The notes under the pieces: generated by a model
Told to the model about the DNA's origin: nothing
Seen by the model: the letters and a program-made list of their open reading frames with translations, nothing else
Databases searched by the model: none
Shown: in pieces, positions 33,533 through 39,079 of the stretch
How positions within the stretch are numbered: position 1 is the stretch's first letter
How the letters are laid out: each line of letters opens with the position of its first letter
Made by a program: the position numbers and the translations under genes
Assembly: GCA_025331565.1 (NCBI GenBank)
Contig: JAFREQ010000041.1
Coordinates: 434,001 to 498,000 of the forward strand
Direction: 5' to 3'
Length of the DNA: 64,000 nt
Source: Holacanthus passer
Taxonomy: Eukaryota; Chordata; Actinopteri; Pomacanthidae

Positions 33533-35497
33533 CCAACACAATTAATCAGAATGACTTCCACAGCATTCTGCAGTGACATGCCATCCCACCTGGTTTGAGC
33601 TTCGTGGGACCATCATTTGTTTTTCAACAGGGCAATGACCCAAAATAAACCTCCAGGCTACATAAGGGCTATTTGAAAGCAGCCAATAAGTGCTCAGCAT
33701 AGTATATGGGAACTCCCTCAAGGCTGTTGGAAAAGCATTCCAGGTACACGACCTCATGAAACTGGTTGAGAGAATGCCATGAATGTGTGTGTTATTTCAT
33801 AGTTTTGTTTATATTGTTTGTTTTTGTTGTTTACTTTAAATGCAAGCTTTCTGTTAAAACTCTGTAGTTTCCGAGATAATGAAGAGTCACATCATACATT
33901 TTCTCAGACTGTCTACAATTCCATTTAGCAGTTATTTATCCAAAGCGACATACATTCACATACCGATGGAACAGCTGTTGGGGGCAATTTGGGGTTCATT
34001 ATCTCGCCACTTCGACACATAGACTGCAGGGGCCAGGGATCGAACCACCATGCATCCGATTGGCTGGACAACCACTCTACCTCCTGAGCTACAGCCGCCC
34101 AATGTGGAATGTTTCTTTGTAATGTGCTCTATGTAAAAAGGCCTTTGAAATTAGAACGCTCCTCACAGCCACAGAAGACATTAAGACACAAATGCTTTAA
34201 AATGTCAAATTGACTTTGACATTTAAAATCAGTGGAGTTCAATCCTTTCATTTGTCCTGTCCTGTGTCCACACAGAAAAATGTACCTGTTTTCCAGACCC
34301 ATGCTCAACCACAAATAATCCTTGCATCTACACTACTTGCTTAGTAGATAAAGATGAACAGGGAGTGGTTCGCTGTGTGAATGTTTAAGCTCTGTCCTGG
34401 AGTCATGTTTCCCCTTTAAAAGGTCAGAGCACCGTGCTGACTGACTGACTGACTGATCAGAGACGAGGGGCTAAGGAGGGATGCAGAGCAGCCAGACCTG
34501 CCACTCAAACTCTTCTTCTTTTTTCATCTCCCTTAGCCTCTTCTTTACTGTCTACTTCTTTCTTGCCTCCTCTTCTTGATCATCACTCTCATTTTCTTTA
34601 CTGTGGTGCCTTGTTCTTTCTCTTGCTCTGTCTTAATTTTAGTTTGCCTTTTCCCTTTCTTCATCACTGCTTCTCTCCCTCCAATCTCATCGTTTTATAT
34701 GGTCCTCTCCTCAAGCCTCTTCCTGTCACTCTCTACCTCTGTGTGACTCACCCGCTCTCTGCCAAGTACCAATTCAGCAACTCCACTCACATTGTCACCA
34801 CTAACGCTGATCTCTCTGGCAAATAATTCACAGTCTTCCTGTGTGCTTCCATGCACACAAACACGCACACTCAGCCAATCAATTTGTACAACTGAATACA
34901 CAGCAATCGATTTCAGTTTAGTGAGCTGGTGGAGTCATGCGCACACAGTCTGGCGTTCAGTAACATCAAACAACTGGAGCTGGGGATGATCCCAATTCAC
35001 ATTAAACTGCATCGATCCAAAGTAACCTTACCTTTTGACCATCTGCGGATTATATAGATAGATCTTCATAAAGTGCTTCTCCTTAGCATGGTAGCCATAG
35101 AAAGGCCTGTAAAACAAGAGAAGGACCACAAGGATTACAATGGCATACTGCATAAAAACCTGGATCATTCATCATAAGGATTTCCCCTAGTGTTATTTTA
35201 TGAATTTTAAAGGCTTTAGCAGTCATGTTTTACACTGCTATTTGAAGCTAATCTTGACTTCATCACCTCATTTCTGTTGGTTTGACTGGAAATCATGTGT
35301 GACTTACATGCCAGAGACCAGCACCACCTTGAAGATGTGCTGGGCGCTGGAGGCAGGGTTTCCCATGGCAACGTTGAGAGCCCTGTCGATGCTGAAGGCC
35401 ACCTGCCGCAGGTAGCGCTCTGGCTGTTGGCCGTAGCCATCATATGGCACGTAAATGTAGGGGAACACGCCATGGAGGTGGAGACACGTTTTCTGGC
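466..35497 (-). CDS. rev3l: rev3l, DNA polymerase zeta catalytic subunit (28 exons, partial at both ends)
   Basis: This is the catalytic subunit of DNA polymerase zeta, which extends primers past DNA lesions with REV7/MAD2L2, POLD2, POLD3 and REV1 in the nucleus. The joined exons read as vertebrate REV3L in order: N-terminal domain, long disordered middle with one 3.8 kb exon, two REV7-binding motifs, degenerate exonuclease domain and B-family polymerase domain. Motifs A, B and C are intact. I placed the junctions by hand from splice signals and protein similarity, and all phases match if one base is restored at 9181-9184. The first coding exon lies above 64000 and the last roughly 200 residues below 1. 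Exon numbers used here are mine and count the unseen first coding exon as 1. Confidence 0.97.
1009..1146 (-). CDS. rev3l: rev3l exon 28: KKRY motif region
   Basis: This 138 bp exon encodes VYLPCVLQTKKRYVGYMYEN, then LDQKEPVFDAKGIETVRRDG and CPAVSK. The KKRY motif contacts primer-template DNA in B-family polymerases, and KGIETVRRD is the start of the thumb. The acceptor is TTCTCAG and the donor is GTAACA. Both ends are phase 0. Confidence 0.97.
1470..1584 (-). CDS. rev3l: rev3l exon 27: palm
   Basis: This 115 bp exon completes the Ser of YGDTDS and encodes MFVLLKGATKEQAFKIGHEI, then AEAVTATNPKPVKLKFEK. The acceptor TTTTGCAG follows a short GT repeat. The donor is GTAGTG. Confidence 0.96.
2183..2292 (-). 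CDS. rev3l: rev3l exon 26: palm, catalytic motif C YGDTD
   Basis: This 110 bp exon encodes VGDSIVHKARETLERAIKLV, then NDTKKWGARVVYGDTD and two bases of the motif Ser. YGDTDS at 2183-2199 holds the two catalytic aspartates, and the intron falls inside the Ser codon. The acceptor is TTTCCAG and the donor is GTAAGC. Confidence 0.97.
2669..2875 (-). CDS. rev3l: rev3l exon 25: fingers, polymerase motif B
   Basis: This 207 bp exon encodes STVRKGVLPSMLEEILNTRI, MVKQSMKTHKQDKTLMKLL, then KLIANVTFGYTAANYSGRMP. The last block is motif B (K-x3-N-x3-G-Y), which binds the incoming nucleotide. The acceptor is TCCAG and the donor is GTAAGC. Both ends are phase 0. Confidence 0.97.
3574..3682 (-). CDS. rev3l: rev3l exon 24: palm/fingers
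   Basis: This 109 bp exon encodes PDEFRFGCTSLRVPPELLYQ, then LRNDITVSPNGIAFVK, matching human DEFKFGCTSLRVPPDLLYQ. The acceptor is GTTTCAG and the donor is GTACAG. Confidence 0.95.
3928..4012. repeat. Fragment of an AT-rich dispersed repeat
   Basis: The stretch has the TGCAACTAA start and repeated ATTAATTGATTGAT / GATCAATTATTTAG units seen in a widespread teleost interspersed repeat. Related ends appear at 39080-39270 and 63690-64000. Confidence 0.5.
4013..4260. mobile_element. hAT-like non-autonomous element fragment
   Basis: It starts with CAGTGATTCCCCACCTTGGG, a diverged form of the CAGTGGTTCCCAACCTGGGG inverted-repeat end of teleost hAT-like elements, followed by the usual AAATCTGAGGGGTTGCAACATGATTA-type interior. 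No matching right end was found. Confidence 0.55.
4941..5185 (-). CDS. rev3l: rev3l exon 23: polymerase motif A
   Basis: This 245 bp exon starts YRVESMMLRVAKPLNYIPVT and holds the catalytic palm motif A at 5000-5026, DFQSLYPSI, followed by VIAYNYCYSTCLGHV. The first Asp of the motif is a metal-binding catalytic residue. The acceptor is CCCTACAG and the donor is GTAAGA. It leaves two bases into a Thr codon. Confidence 0.97.
5591..6038. mobile_element. MITE with near-perfect terminal inverted repeats
   Basis: The left end ATATCCCTTTTCCACCAA and the right end TTGGTGGAAAAGGGTTAT are inverted copies with 17 of 18 matches. The interior repeats GAACTGGTTCC / GGAACC motifs. It lies inside the intron between exons 23 and 22 and has no open frame of its own. 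The transposon superfamily is unclear because no target duplication is evident. Confidence 0.75.
6074..6215 (-). CDS. rev3l: rev3l exon 22: end of exonuclease-like domain
   Basis: This 142 bp exon encodes WKMVDNYVSRVRGTMQLLQQ, HDIIGRTSELARVFGIQFF and HVLTRGSQ. It corresponds to the Exo III region and the start of the palm. The acceptor ATTAG sits just after a short GT tract and the donor is GTACCA. It leaves in phase 0. Confidence 0.95.
6617..6735 (-). CDS. rev3l: rev3l exon 21: exonuclease-like domain
   Basis: This 119 bp exon encodes VTLNNYTFENVAFHVLHQRF, then PVYSPRTLSDWFDHNTNLY, close to human. The acceptor is CCTCCAG and the donor is GTTTGA. It enters in phase 0 and leaves in phase 2. 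Confidence 0.95.
6861..7228. mobile_element. hAT-like non-autonomous element
   Basis: The left end CAGTGGTTTCTAATGTCTTT and the right end, reading CAGTTTCCCAGGAGTGGCC on the other strand, resemble diverged hAT inverted repeats. The AT-rich interior has no coding potential. It lies in the intron between exons 21 and 20. Confidence 0.5.
7657..7658 (-). other. Non-canonical GC 5' splice site of exon 20
   Basis: On the minus strand the boundary is ACTGAG|GCAGGT. Only the GC site preserves frame between the Glu codon and the Val-Thr-Leu start of exon 21. This is the second GC-AG intron of the gene. Confidence 0.8.
7659..7777 (-). CDS. rev3l: rev3l exon 20: exonuclease-like domain, ends at a GC donor
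   Basis: This 119 bp exon encodes DSKENRFTADRDDYGADTMS, then EINIIGRITLNLWRVMKTE, matching human EINIVGRITLNLWRIMRNE. The acceptor is TCCTCAG. The donor reads GAG|GCAGGT. The GT four bases on would shift the frame, because exon 21 starts in phase 0 with VTLNNYTFEN. Confidence 0.93.
7857..7873. repeat. Short (CA)n tract
   Basis: A run of about eight CA units, with further CA-rich sequence to 8032, lies in the intron between exons 20 and 19. Confidence 0.85.
8566..8681 (-). CDS. rev3l: rev3l exon 19: exonuclease-like domain
   Basis: This 116 bp exon encodes FDPDILVGYEVQMRSWGYLL, then QRAAALGLDLCQQLSRVP, nearly identical to human REV3L. The YDPD-x-L-x-GYE pattern aligns with the Exo II region of B-family polymerases. 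The acceptor is TGTCAG and the donor is GTGACT. Confidence 0.95.
8897..9008 (-). CDS. rev3l: rev3l exon 18: exonuclease-like domain
   Basis: This 112 bp exon encodes HRGTAPLLVRSGISGLQVTY, then ATDEKVLFQELTTIVR, matching human TPLLIRSGITGLEVTYAADEK. It enters in phase 1 and leaves in phase 2. I chose the acceptor CTCAGCAG because the spacing is closest to human. A second acceptor (TATACAG) at 9042 is also in phase and would add 11 codons. The donor GTGTGT is weak. Confidence 0.88.
9148..9333 (-). CDS. rev3l: rev3l exon 17: exonuclease-like domain, one-base frameshift as sequenced
   Basis: The exon opens in phase 0 with LTLMGMELHARTRRDLEPDP and EFDPICALFYCLSSDSPLPD, matching human REV3L. It is the position of the B-family Exo I motif, but the catalytic acidic pair is missing, as in all polymerase zeta enzymes. 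After NNQLTG the frame breaks: as given it reads PSLWTIKVVTK, whereas one extra G gives AIIVDHQSCDQ, which resembles the human continuation. The observed length is 186 bp, but 187 is needed to reach exon 18 in frame. The acceptor is CATCAG and the donor is GTTAAA. Confidence 0.9.
9181..9184 (-). other. Apparent one-base deletion in a C/G homopolymer of exon 17
   Basis: The minus strand has four Gs after the Thr codon AC-G, where five are needed to keep the conserved frame into exon 18. As sequenced, translation continues out of frame and reaches a TGA within exon 18. The remaining 27 exons are intact, so an assembly or base-calling error is the likelier cause. Confidence 0.85.
9334..10082 (-). 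other. rev3l intron between exons 17 and 16
   Basis: I see no gene, strong repeat or structured element in this 749 bp intron. Confidence 0.6.
10083..10208 (-). CDS. rev3l: rev3l exon 16: start of exonuclease-like domain
   Basis: This 126 bp exon encodes NQFAALNVPKKDNSQIEGPS, then IANSYGFKISMQNLQDAKALHE, close to the human NQFAAVNTPQKETSQIDGPS segment. The acceptor is TTCCACAG and the donor is GTGAGC. Both ends are phase 0. Confidence 0.95.
10503..10588 (-). CDS. rev3l: rev3l exon 15: DPLRRVLLTTQMK linker
   Basis: This small 86 bp exon was found by phase and similarity. Its second half, DPLRRVLLTTQMK, matches human DTLRRVLLTQAK directly before NQFAAV. Its first half is variable (DPNSQRVQQRRRSQA). 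The acceptor has a strong pyrimidine tract ending CTGCTGCAG and the donor is GTCAGA, rather weak. It enters in phase 1 and leaves in phase 0. Confidence 0.87.
10827..11737 (-). CDS. rev3l: rev3l exon 14: second REV7 motif and disordered linker
   Basis: This 911 bp exon encodes 303 full codons. It starts EVGGRKLMVGTRLAKELAEF, then has LSLEGLHFWKTAFSAMT and the second REV7-binding motif (VILLPCKNPPSR). A long acidic/proline-rich disordered stretch follows with SPELPPWQQS, ending HSTPFLRRRRR and VCSTPISE. The acceptor is TGTCTAG and the donor is GTAAGA after one base of the next codon. Confidence 0.95.
11482..11511 (-). other. Second REV7/MAD2L2-binding motif in exon 14
   Basis: The codons read VILLPCKNPP, followed by SR. 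The human counterpart is VIMPCKCAPSR. Two such motifs let mammalian REV3L bind two REV7 molecules, and both are present here. Confidence 0.82.
11738..12635 (-). other. rev3l intron between exons 14 and 13
   Basis: This 898 bp AT-rich intron has a short CATGCACACC / CACATGTGCATG-type tract near 12310-12345 and no coding similarity. Confidence 0.6.
12636..16467 (-). CDS. rev3l: rev3l exon 13: giant exon with basic region and first REV7 motif
   Basis: This 3,832 bp exon carries 1,276 full codons without a stop, the very long internal exon typical of vertebrate REV3L. In order it shows a conserved start (SRTQSSLIV, PPSSAKILLECKH) and an acidic, disordered stretch. Next comes the KIRYEDYQENKTE and YKFFPSVILSNCLSRK block, then the basic region PPIIIKYIIINRFKGQKNML followed by APLKDFWPK. 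Lysine-rich tracts follow, then LAVLKQLLQKRQQ, and finally the REV7-binding motif near 12740-12766. The acceptor is TCCATAG and the donor is GTAAGA, in phase 2. About 130 bp of it is copied into an upstream intron. Confidence 0.97.
12740..12766 (-). other. First REV7/MAD2L2-binding motif in exon 13
   Basis: These nine codons read ILKPLMSPP, followed by SREEI, identical to the vertebrate REV3L peptide that the HORMA safety-belt of REV7 closes over. The consensus is two hydrophobics, x, Pro, three positions, then Pro-Pro. Role is from knowledge of the human protein; the match is read directly. Confidence 0.88.
16468..18023 (-). other. rev3l intron between exons 13 and 12
   Basis: This 1.56 kb AT-rich intron contains no coding similarity. 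The text near 16830-16930 (GTGAATACGGCCCTT) looks like a fragment of a dispersed DNA-transposon repeat, but no ends could be defined. Confidence 0.55.
18024..18166 (-). CDS. rev3l: rev3l exon 12: EDMEWS..LSIPQLDG block
   Basis: This 143 bp exon encodes an acidic segment (HQESSDEDMEWSGNSSLF), then ANLSIPQLDGAADESS, matching human EEMEWSDNSLLLASLSIPQLDG. The acceptor is GTGTACAG and the donor is GTGAGT. It enters in phase 2 and leaves in phase 1. Confidence 0.95.
18461..18597 (+). pseudogene. Inverted partial duplicate of rev3l exon 13 in an upstream intron
   Basis: The plus strand here repeats about 120-135 bp of exon 13 coding sequence (source 14775-14905, minus strand) in opposite orientation to the gene. 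Translation gives TPDKLEQYNKLAPLKDFWPK, then TAVKFPVTEAK, against the same residues with few changes in the exon. I count about nine mismatches over roughly 120 bp. It has no splice sites or start of its own and is noncoding in the rev3l transcript. Confidence 0.93.
18800..18895 (-). mobile_element. 3' part of a tRNA-derived SINE
   Basis: The sequence TTTATTGGACAGATTGAGAG, followed by GACAGGAAGTAGGGGTAGAGAG, is the reverse complement of the tail of a common teleost SINE family whose plus-strand copy is seen at 47130-47295. The tRNA-like head is missing. Confidence 0.55.
18944..18945 (-). other. Non-canonical GC 5' splice site of exon 11
   Basis: On the minus strand the exon-intron boundary reads AGAAG|GCAAGT. 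Using the GT four bases further in would add four bases and put exon 12 out of frame. Exon 12 gives PSVKEPEDGF only with the GC site. Confidence 0.85.
18946..19183 (-). CDS. rev3l: rev3l exon 11: acidic region, ends at a GC donor
   Basis: This 238 bp exon encodes SSQDHAIIDLLVGLEDDGF, a CNSDEEE-rich acidic stretch, and LSMIMSQRWDNEPPENSSLR. It resembles human REV3L around LVHLLAGLESDGY and LSLVMSQRWD. The acceptor is TATGCAG. The donor reads AG|GCAAGT, the textbook GC-AG donor consensus, and phase with exon 12 excludes the nearby GT. Confidence 0.92.
19215..20080 (-). mobile_element. Degraded APE-type LINE (non-LTR retrotransposon) fragment
   Basis: The minus strand, interrupted by stops, gives a recognisable LINE ORF2 segment between endonuclease and reverse transcriptase. 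It includes a SDHLCLAF-like endonuclease end (near 19810), APLK (near 19620), PWITERICGIKRECRKAEGL and LWKKSKLSVHYEFMKFLL, then YFSDLITTNQHKPRFLF and VDKIEGIRSKI. It then runs into a 3' tail of the GAAAGGTGCTGTACAAAT type. The reverse transcriptase itself is deleted. Families such as Rex or L2-like are plausible; I could not choose between them. Confidence 0.72.
19864..19900. repeat. Perfect 16-bp inverted repeat with 5-nt loop
   Basis: AGTAAAAAGTACAATG at 19864-19879 is followed by ATCTA and then its exact reverse complement at 19885-19900. It lies inside the LINE remnant. Confidence 0.9.
20214..20342 (-). CDS. rev3l: rev3l exon 10: EEAIL..LLENSQTF block
   Basis: This 129 bp exon encodes TVRSSGKIPEEAIVDEEAIL, then SLLENSQTFLPLSQTSNHSPLL. 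It matches the human block around NEEAILNLMENSQTFQPLTQ. The acceptor follows a C-rich tract (GATCCCAG) and the donor is GTATGG. It enters and leaves in phase 1. Confidence 0.93.
20343..21576 (-). other. rev3l intron between exons 10 and 9
   Basis: This 1.23 kb intron has a CA-rich tract at 20453-20474 and an A-run at 20657-20670. I see nothing else in it. Confidence 0.6.
21577..21716 (-). CDS. rev3l: rev3l exon 9: acidic segment with ELTLHS block
   Basis: This 140 bp exon encodes an acidic stretch (GDGDEEDFPGELTLHSDPLT) and then EGLPCTPANAVEVHSDSQQ. Human REV3L has ELTLHSEVLSPEMLQCTPAN at the same place. The acceptor is CTGCTCAG and the donor is GTGAGG. It enters in phase 2 and leaves in phase 1. 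Confidence 0.92.
21717..25414 (-). other. rev3l intron between exons 9 and 8
   Basis: This 3.7 kb intron has GT-rich sequence at 22090-22235, a hAT-like fragment at 23632-23800 and AT-rich sequence at 23840-24000 with ATATCGATATT-type repeats. No gene was recognised. The long open frames near 24400-24750 and 24900-25180 lack similarity. Confidence 0.55.
23632..23800. mobile_element. hAT-like element fragment
   Basis: It begins CAGTGGTCCCCAACCTGGGG, close to the CAGTGGTTCCCAACCTGGGG end of teleost hAT-like repeats, followed by AGGGGTCGCAAGATGATT. The right end could not be located. Confidence 0.6.
25415..25499 (-). CDS. rev3l: rev3l exon 8: TESEK..KRFKEILKENEFD block
   Basis: This 85 bp exon encodes RGFVISTESEKIFMKRFKEI, then LKENEFD, matching the REV3L segment with TESEKKF and EILKQND. 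It enters in phase 1, completing an Asp codon from exon 7. It leaves in phase 2 with a strong donor, GTAAGT. Confidence 0.93.
25500..26721 (-). other. rev3l intron between exons 8 and 7
   Basis: This 1.2 kb intron has no recognisable repeat or gene. Confidence 0.55.
26722..26826 (-). CDS. rev3l: rev3l exon 7: GNPGLQAIWEDEKQRRR block
   Basis: This 105 bp exon encodes QIGRNPGLQAIWEDEKQRRR, then a polar tail ending TPESQ. This is a well conserved short block in vertebrate REV3L. The acceptor is TGTCCAG and the donor is GTGAGC. It enters and leaves in phase 1. Confidence 0.94.
26827..28243 (-). other. rev3l intron between exons 7 and 6
   Basis: This 1.4 kb AT-rich intron has no recognisable gene. 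The minus-strand open frames near 27296-27584 have no similarity that I recognise. Confidence 0.55.
28244..28338 (-). CDS. rev3l: rev3l exon 6: conserved STCELEVDAVA block
   Basis: This 95 bp exon encodes SLLLDEVERQSTCELEVDAV, then AVDVLNRLEIE, close to human REV3L. The acceptor is CTGCAG after a pyrimidine-rich tract and the donor is GTAAGA. It enters in phase 2 and leaves in phase 1. Confidence 0.94.
28934..29075 (-). CDS. rev3l: rev3l exon 5: linker after N-terminal domain
   Basis: This 142 bp exon contributes 46 full codons. Its 5' part (EDAAAVPDRQTPSSRPSIS) is variable linker. Its 3' part, GGTLVRWEENAIP, matches the conserved REV3L block that precedes the S-L-L-L-D-E-V-E region. The frame was fixed by phase: exon 4 leaves one base and exon 6 needs one. 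The other two frames are also open but do not join. The acceptor is ATTTCAG and the donor is GTGAGT. Confidence 0.88.
29386..29690 (-). mobile_element. Penelope-like retroelement remnant (GIY-YIG region)
   Basis: A minus-strand open frame of 97 codons contains GVVLDITCDSCGKHYTSETV, then RTLDKRLN. The pattern C-x2-C-x3-Y-x2-E-T-x-R-T-L-x2-R-L is that of the GIY-YIG endonuclease region at the C terminus of Penelope-like elements. The glycine after the tyrosine is changed (YTSET instead of Y-x-GET), and no reverse transcriptase was found beside it. It is a dead fragment in the intron between exons 5 and 4. Confidence 0.55.
31512..31540. repeat. (GT)n microsatellite
   Basis: About 14 uninterrupted GT units lie in the intron between exons 5 and 4. 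Confidence 0.95.
32582..32742 (-). CDS. rev3l: rev3l exon 4: N-terminal domain
   Basis: This 161 bp exon encodes VCELLQSGAVMNKSYQPHEG, then a segment ending FRRGQKK. It contains the conserved HIPYLLQLFIDYNLYGMNL block of REV3L. The acceptor is GTTGTAG and the donor is GTAAGG. It leaves in phase 1. After this point the protein becomes poorly conserved. Confidence 0.95.
33150..33840 (+). mobile_element. Tc1-like transposon remnant with internal deletion
   Basis: The left part (33180-33492) is the 5' region and start of a teleost Tc1 transposase. It reads AQLSKERQQSVVILRNEGQS, followed by SSSAVVKTIKRYDE, the helix-turn-helix DNA-binding domain. After a GT microsatellite, the sequence resumes in the C-terminal half (33548-33775). 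That part holds the FQQGNDPK block with the catalytic-region Asp and the LMKLVERMP block, with stops. The middle of the transposase is missing. Terminal inverted repeats were not recognised, so the ends are approximate. Confidence 0.85.
33494..33531. repeat. (GT)n microsatellite at the Tc1 deletion junction
   Basis: About 18 GT units occupy exactly the point where the internal transposase segment is lost. Confidence 0.95.
33905..34105 (-). mobile_element. tRNA-derived SINE, near full length
   Basis: Read on the minus strand it starts with a tRNA-like head: A box TAGCTCAGGAGGTAGAG near 34080-34096 and B box GGTTCGATCCC near 34034-34044. A body follows (GAACCCCAAATTGCCCCCAA), ending in GTCGCTTTGGATAAATAACT, then GCTAAATG, the L2-type tail shared by many fish SINEs. 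Confidence 0.82.
35032..35106 (-). CDS. rev3l: rev3l exon 3: N-terminal domain
   Basis: This 75 bp exon encodes PFYGYHAKEKHFMKIYLYNP followed by QMVK, nearly identical to the vertebrate REV3L N-terminal domain. It enters in phase 2, completing the Met codon from exon 2, and leaves two bases into an Arg codon. The acceptor is TTTTACAG and the donor is GTAAGG. Confidence 0.95.
35308..35497 (-). CDS. rev3l: rev3l exon 2: start of N-terminal domain
   Basis: This 190 bp exon begins by completing a glycine codon (phase 1) and reads QKTCLHLHGVFPYIYVPYDG, then residues of the B-family N-terminal domain ending KVVLVSG. The acceptor is GTTGCAG and the donor is GTAAGT. It ends two bases into a methionine codon. 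Because it starts inside the conserved GATPAGQKT region, about 46 residues including the start methionine must be encoded upstream. I searched 35.5-64 kb by eye on the minus strand for that exon and did not find it. Confidence 0.95.
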
Positions 35498-35737
35498 CTG
35501 CAACACAACAACAACAAATGTATTGAACATGAGGCTTCAGTCAAAATTATACTTTCTGCATCCGTGAGTGTGCTAGGGTCTGTGTGCTGTAAATGACATC
35601 ATCAGAGTGTGCACCCATAGGCTCTGTAGGGACATCTGCACACCTTTAAATTGTTGAAACCACCGCTGTGCTACAACAAGCTACGGAATACATGTGTGCA
35701 CGTGTGGAAGGTCTCTTCCAAGTGAACACCAGAATCA

Positions 35738-35870
35738 GAATTCATTTTTATTGCCAAGTATGTTTTTACAACCCTGATTCCAAAAAAGCTGAGACGCTGT
35801 ATAAAACACATTTTTTCAGAAGACGTTGCCAAATCAAAATACTTCATCAGTATTGCCAGTATTACAGGGT
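35738..35870. repeat. Fragments of dispersed fish repeats
   Basis: AGAATTCATTTTTATTGCCA and then ACCCTGATTCCAAAAAAGCT, followed by GAGACGCTGTATAAAA, match the ends of two interspersed repeats common in teleosts. The families were not identified. Confidence 0.45.
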
Positions 35871-36761
35871 AATATGAATCAAGCCACTGTACTCATTTTC
35901 CCAGCATGCAGTGACACATTCGTTGTTGAACTATACATGAGCTGAGCAGCTGTAACCTTAGATGTGACTTCTTCTAGAGAGACTATTAAATCTACTGACA
36001 GGGTGCAATTGAGATGGATGGAGTGCGCTGAGGGTCCAGTGGACTGTTTTTTCCCTCCTGTACACTTTCTGACCAACCACTGCAAGGCAACACAGATGGA
36101 TGAGTGCGACAACAAGTCTGTAATTCCATGATTTATGACAGACATGCACACAGTGTTAAAGCAGGCCATTAGCTAAATAACTAAACAGAAAGAGAGAGAA
36201 AGAGCGTCACTGGGGATTGTGGGTAGAGCGGAGAGGATTGAGGTCTTGAGTGATGTGAAGTGAGGTCAGCCGGTGCGGCGAGAGAGAGAGATACAGTATT
36301 TATAACAAGGGATGTAGTGACATCATCGCTCCCAGACAGACACGCACACTGCTGAGAATCATCTGAGGTGAACTGTGCTGCAGACACCACGCTACCATTC
36401 ATTCCCTTTTTGGCATCATCCTGGGCTTTTATCTGCACACTGCTGAAGGAGTCTGCACTGTGTTTAATCGGGCTACATAGGGGATAATAATAGCAGTGTA
36501 AACATTAAGACAACAATGCCTGAGGATGCTGCTGCTCACAGAAACCGAAGCTACTGACTGTCTCCACTTATCTTGCACCAGTCACGGGCTGACAGACAGT
36601 CGGACAGGAGGAGGCAGTGTTGAGCAGGAGCTTGACTCTTGCCAGGATGTGTCTGCACATGCCCAGAGACATGCCCACCTTCCCAACCCTCATTGCTGAT
36701 AGAAGGGCTTTAGGAGAGGAAGAGGAAGGAGGGTTCTGGCACCATTCCCCCACCCCAAATG

Positions 36762-36808
36762 CACACACACACACACACACACACGCAGGCACACACACAC
36801 ACACACAG
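36762..36808. repeat. (CA)n microsatellite
   Basis: CA units are interrupted by CGCAGG and CAGA near the middle. Confidence 0.93.
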
Positions 36809-37743
36809 ACACACATATACATCCATGGCTTGCCAATTCCCCATCCTTGTGCTATGGCATGACAGATGCTGCGTGCGATGCAATGCCACAGTCCCCTGGG
36901 TGCGATTGTTGAGATTGCTGGACCCAAAGTGGAGCTTCCAAAAGAGGAAGAAATATTCCCAGCAGCTCTCTGCACAGCGACATATGACTGCCTCCAAACA
37001 GGAGGGGAGGGTGATGTAAGATGTGGTGCTGAAAGACAATGAGCTTCTCAGAGCAGGCTCAGTGTTAGACTGAATCAGACATCCACTGTACTGTATGACA
37101 GCACTGCTATCATTGAGGGAGAAGCATATGCTGGAGCTCCCAGTTACAGCTCCCTGTGGAAGATCCAGACAGGTTTGTGTGTGAGGGAAACACACCATCA
37201 TTATGAGAGAAAAACAGAAATTTACAGTTGATCTTTTTGTCCTTGGAAATGAAATGGTGTTAACATGAATGCCATGCTTGGATAAATGAGAACGTCATTA
37301 TTAAAAATTAAACTTACTAAATTATGAACAATCGAGCACACAACCTCTAAAGTACACAGTAATCAAGCGTGAGGTCACATCACATATTTATCAAACAAAA
37401 AAACTCTCAAATGTAATGATTTTCTGTTTCTCTTAAATTGCATATCTTTGTGTTTTGGACTGTTAGTCAGGTAAAACAAGCAACGTGAATACATCACCTT
37501 GGGATCTGGCAAATAGTGACAGGCAGTTATCACTCAGTGAGTCAGTCAGTCAGTGAGATGCAGAGAGACAGTGGGATCAGTAGGTCTCTGTCTAGTCTGG
37601 ACTGTGTAGTTGTGAGTCTCAGCTGTGCAAGTCCAAGGTGTGTGTAGTTTCACTGTGAGCCACACAAACGCTGGCAGCCACTCAGGAGGTGAGGGGAGCA
37701 GTGAGGACGGCACGTGTTGGTCCGTCCTCAGTCTGCCATGTCA

Positions 37744-37772
37744 ACATGGAGTCTCTCTCTCTCTCTCTCTCT
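37744..37772. repeat. (CT)n microsatellite
   Basis: An uninterrupted run of about 14 CT units is followed by a short CA tract at 37782-37800. Confidence 0.93.
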
Positions 37773-39079
37773 CAGTCAGACACACACAAACACACACACA
37801 CTATGAGCAGCCAATGCAGGCTTCTGCTGCAGTTGCTAGGCAACAGCAAAGCAAAAGCCCCTGACAGGCAGCGGGAGAGATAAACAAGTGATTCTTTCCA
37901 CCCAGCTGGTCAGGCCACAGAAAGAGAGACGGAATGAGAAAGTGAGAATGAAAAAGAGTGAACGAAAGAGAGGAAAAATGATAATGAGAGAAAAAGTATG
38001 CATTTGTCTGCATGAGAAAGACAAGAAGAATAGAATGCAGAGATGCAGAATGCATGTTGGCAGGGAGGAGGTGGAGAGAAAACTGTGTACTGTATGGACT
38101 GAGCAGGATTTCATGTTTCAGATAGAAAGAACATCTGCTGCTTCAGTTGGATGGCTCATTAATGTGATGTAGTTGAACCAATTAGCCAGGAACTTTCTGA
38201 AACTGACGTTATGAATCTATAATTGATCTTATTTACATCATGCTGGTGTGTTGTGCACCAAATTCCTCCAGACATACTGTCATTTGTGGGTTGTCCTTTT
38301 AATACACCACAAAGCACAATGAATCCCATCTAACACATATTACCAGCCAATCAATCAGTCAGTGTGTGCCTGCAGTCTTTTTACTGAATGAATTTGAATT
38401 GCACACTTGACCAGATCACATGTCAGACACAACAGTCTGCTAATGTCATCTCAAACCCTAAAACATCCTGCAGATAGGATTGTTATACAAATCTATTTTT
38501 ACTTGGTTTGATTCTATTATTTTTCTCCTAATTTCTACTCATCTTTTCTGAGACATACACCCAGGGCATGGCGTGGCAATATAAATAAGCCAATTTTATT
38601 TAACATAATTGACATGGCACTTAAAATTGAGTCCAAAGCCCACCATCACTGACTGATGATGACTTTTGGCAGGACGCCTTGTTAAATGTGGATTTGGCCA
38701 ATGCCTGATACCCTTCAAAAAATAAGCATCAATATTATGTTTGTTAATTGATATGAATGTTCACTTTGACAACAAAAAATGTTGTGCACAAGGGAGTTTA
38801 AAAAGTAAAAAAAATAAAGCAGTTGTATTGATTTAGTGATGATACTGATTTCAGGTAATATCAGCCAGCTCTACTTTAAACTTTCTGGCGTGGCTTGTTC
38901 GTTGTTCTGATAAAGACAACAGCTTTTGTAACCGAATGCTTCATATCTTCCATTCAAATCTGTAAGTGCGTCTCCATTCAGCTGTGTGGAGGGAGGCATC
39001 ATCTTTTCTTGAACTGCCAATATCACAGTAGATGATGACGACGAACCAACATTTAATTATTCAGGTTGGGAATCAATTA

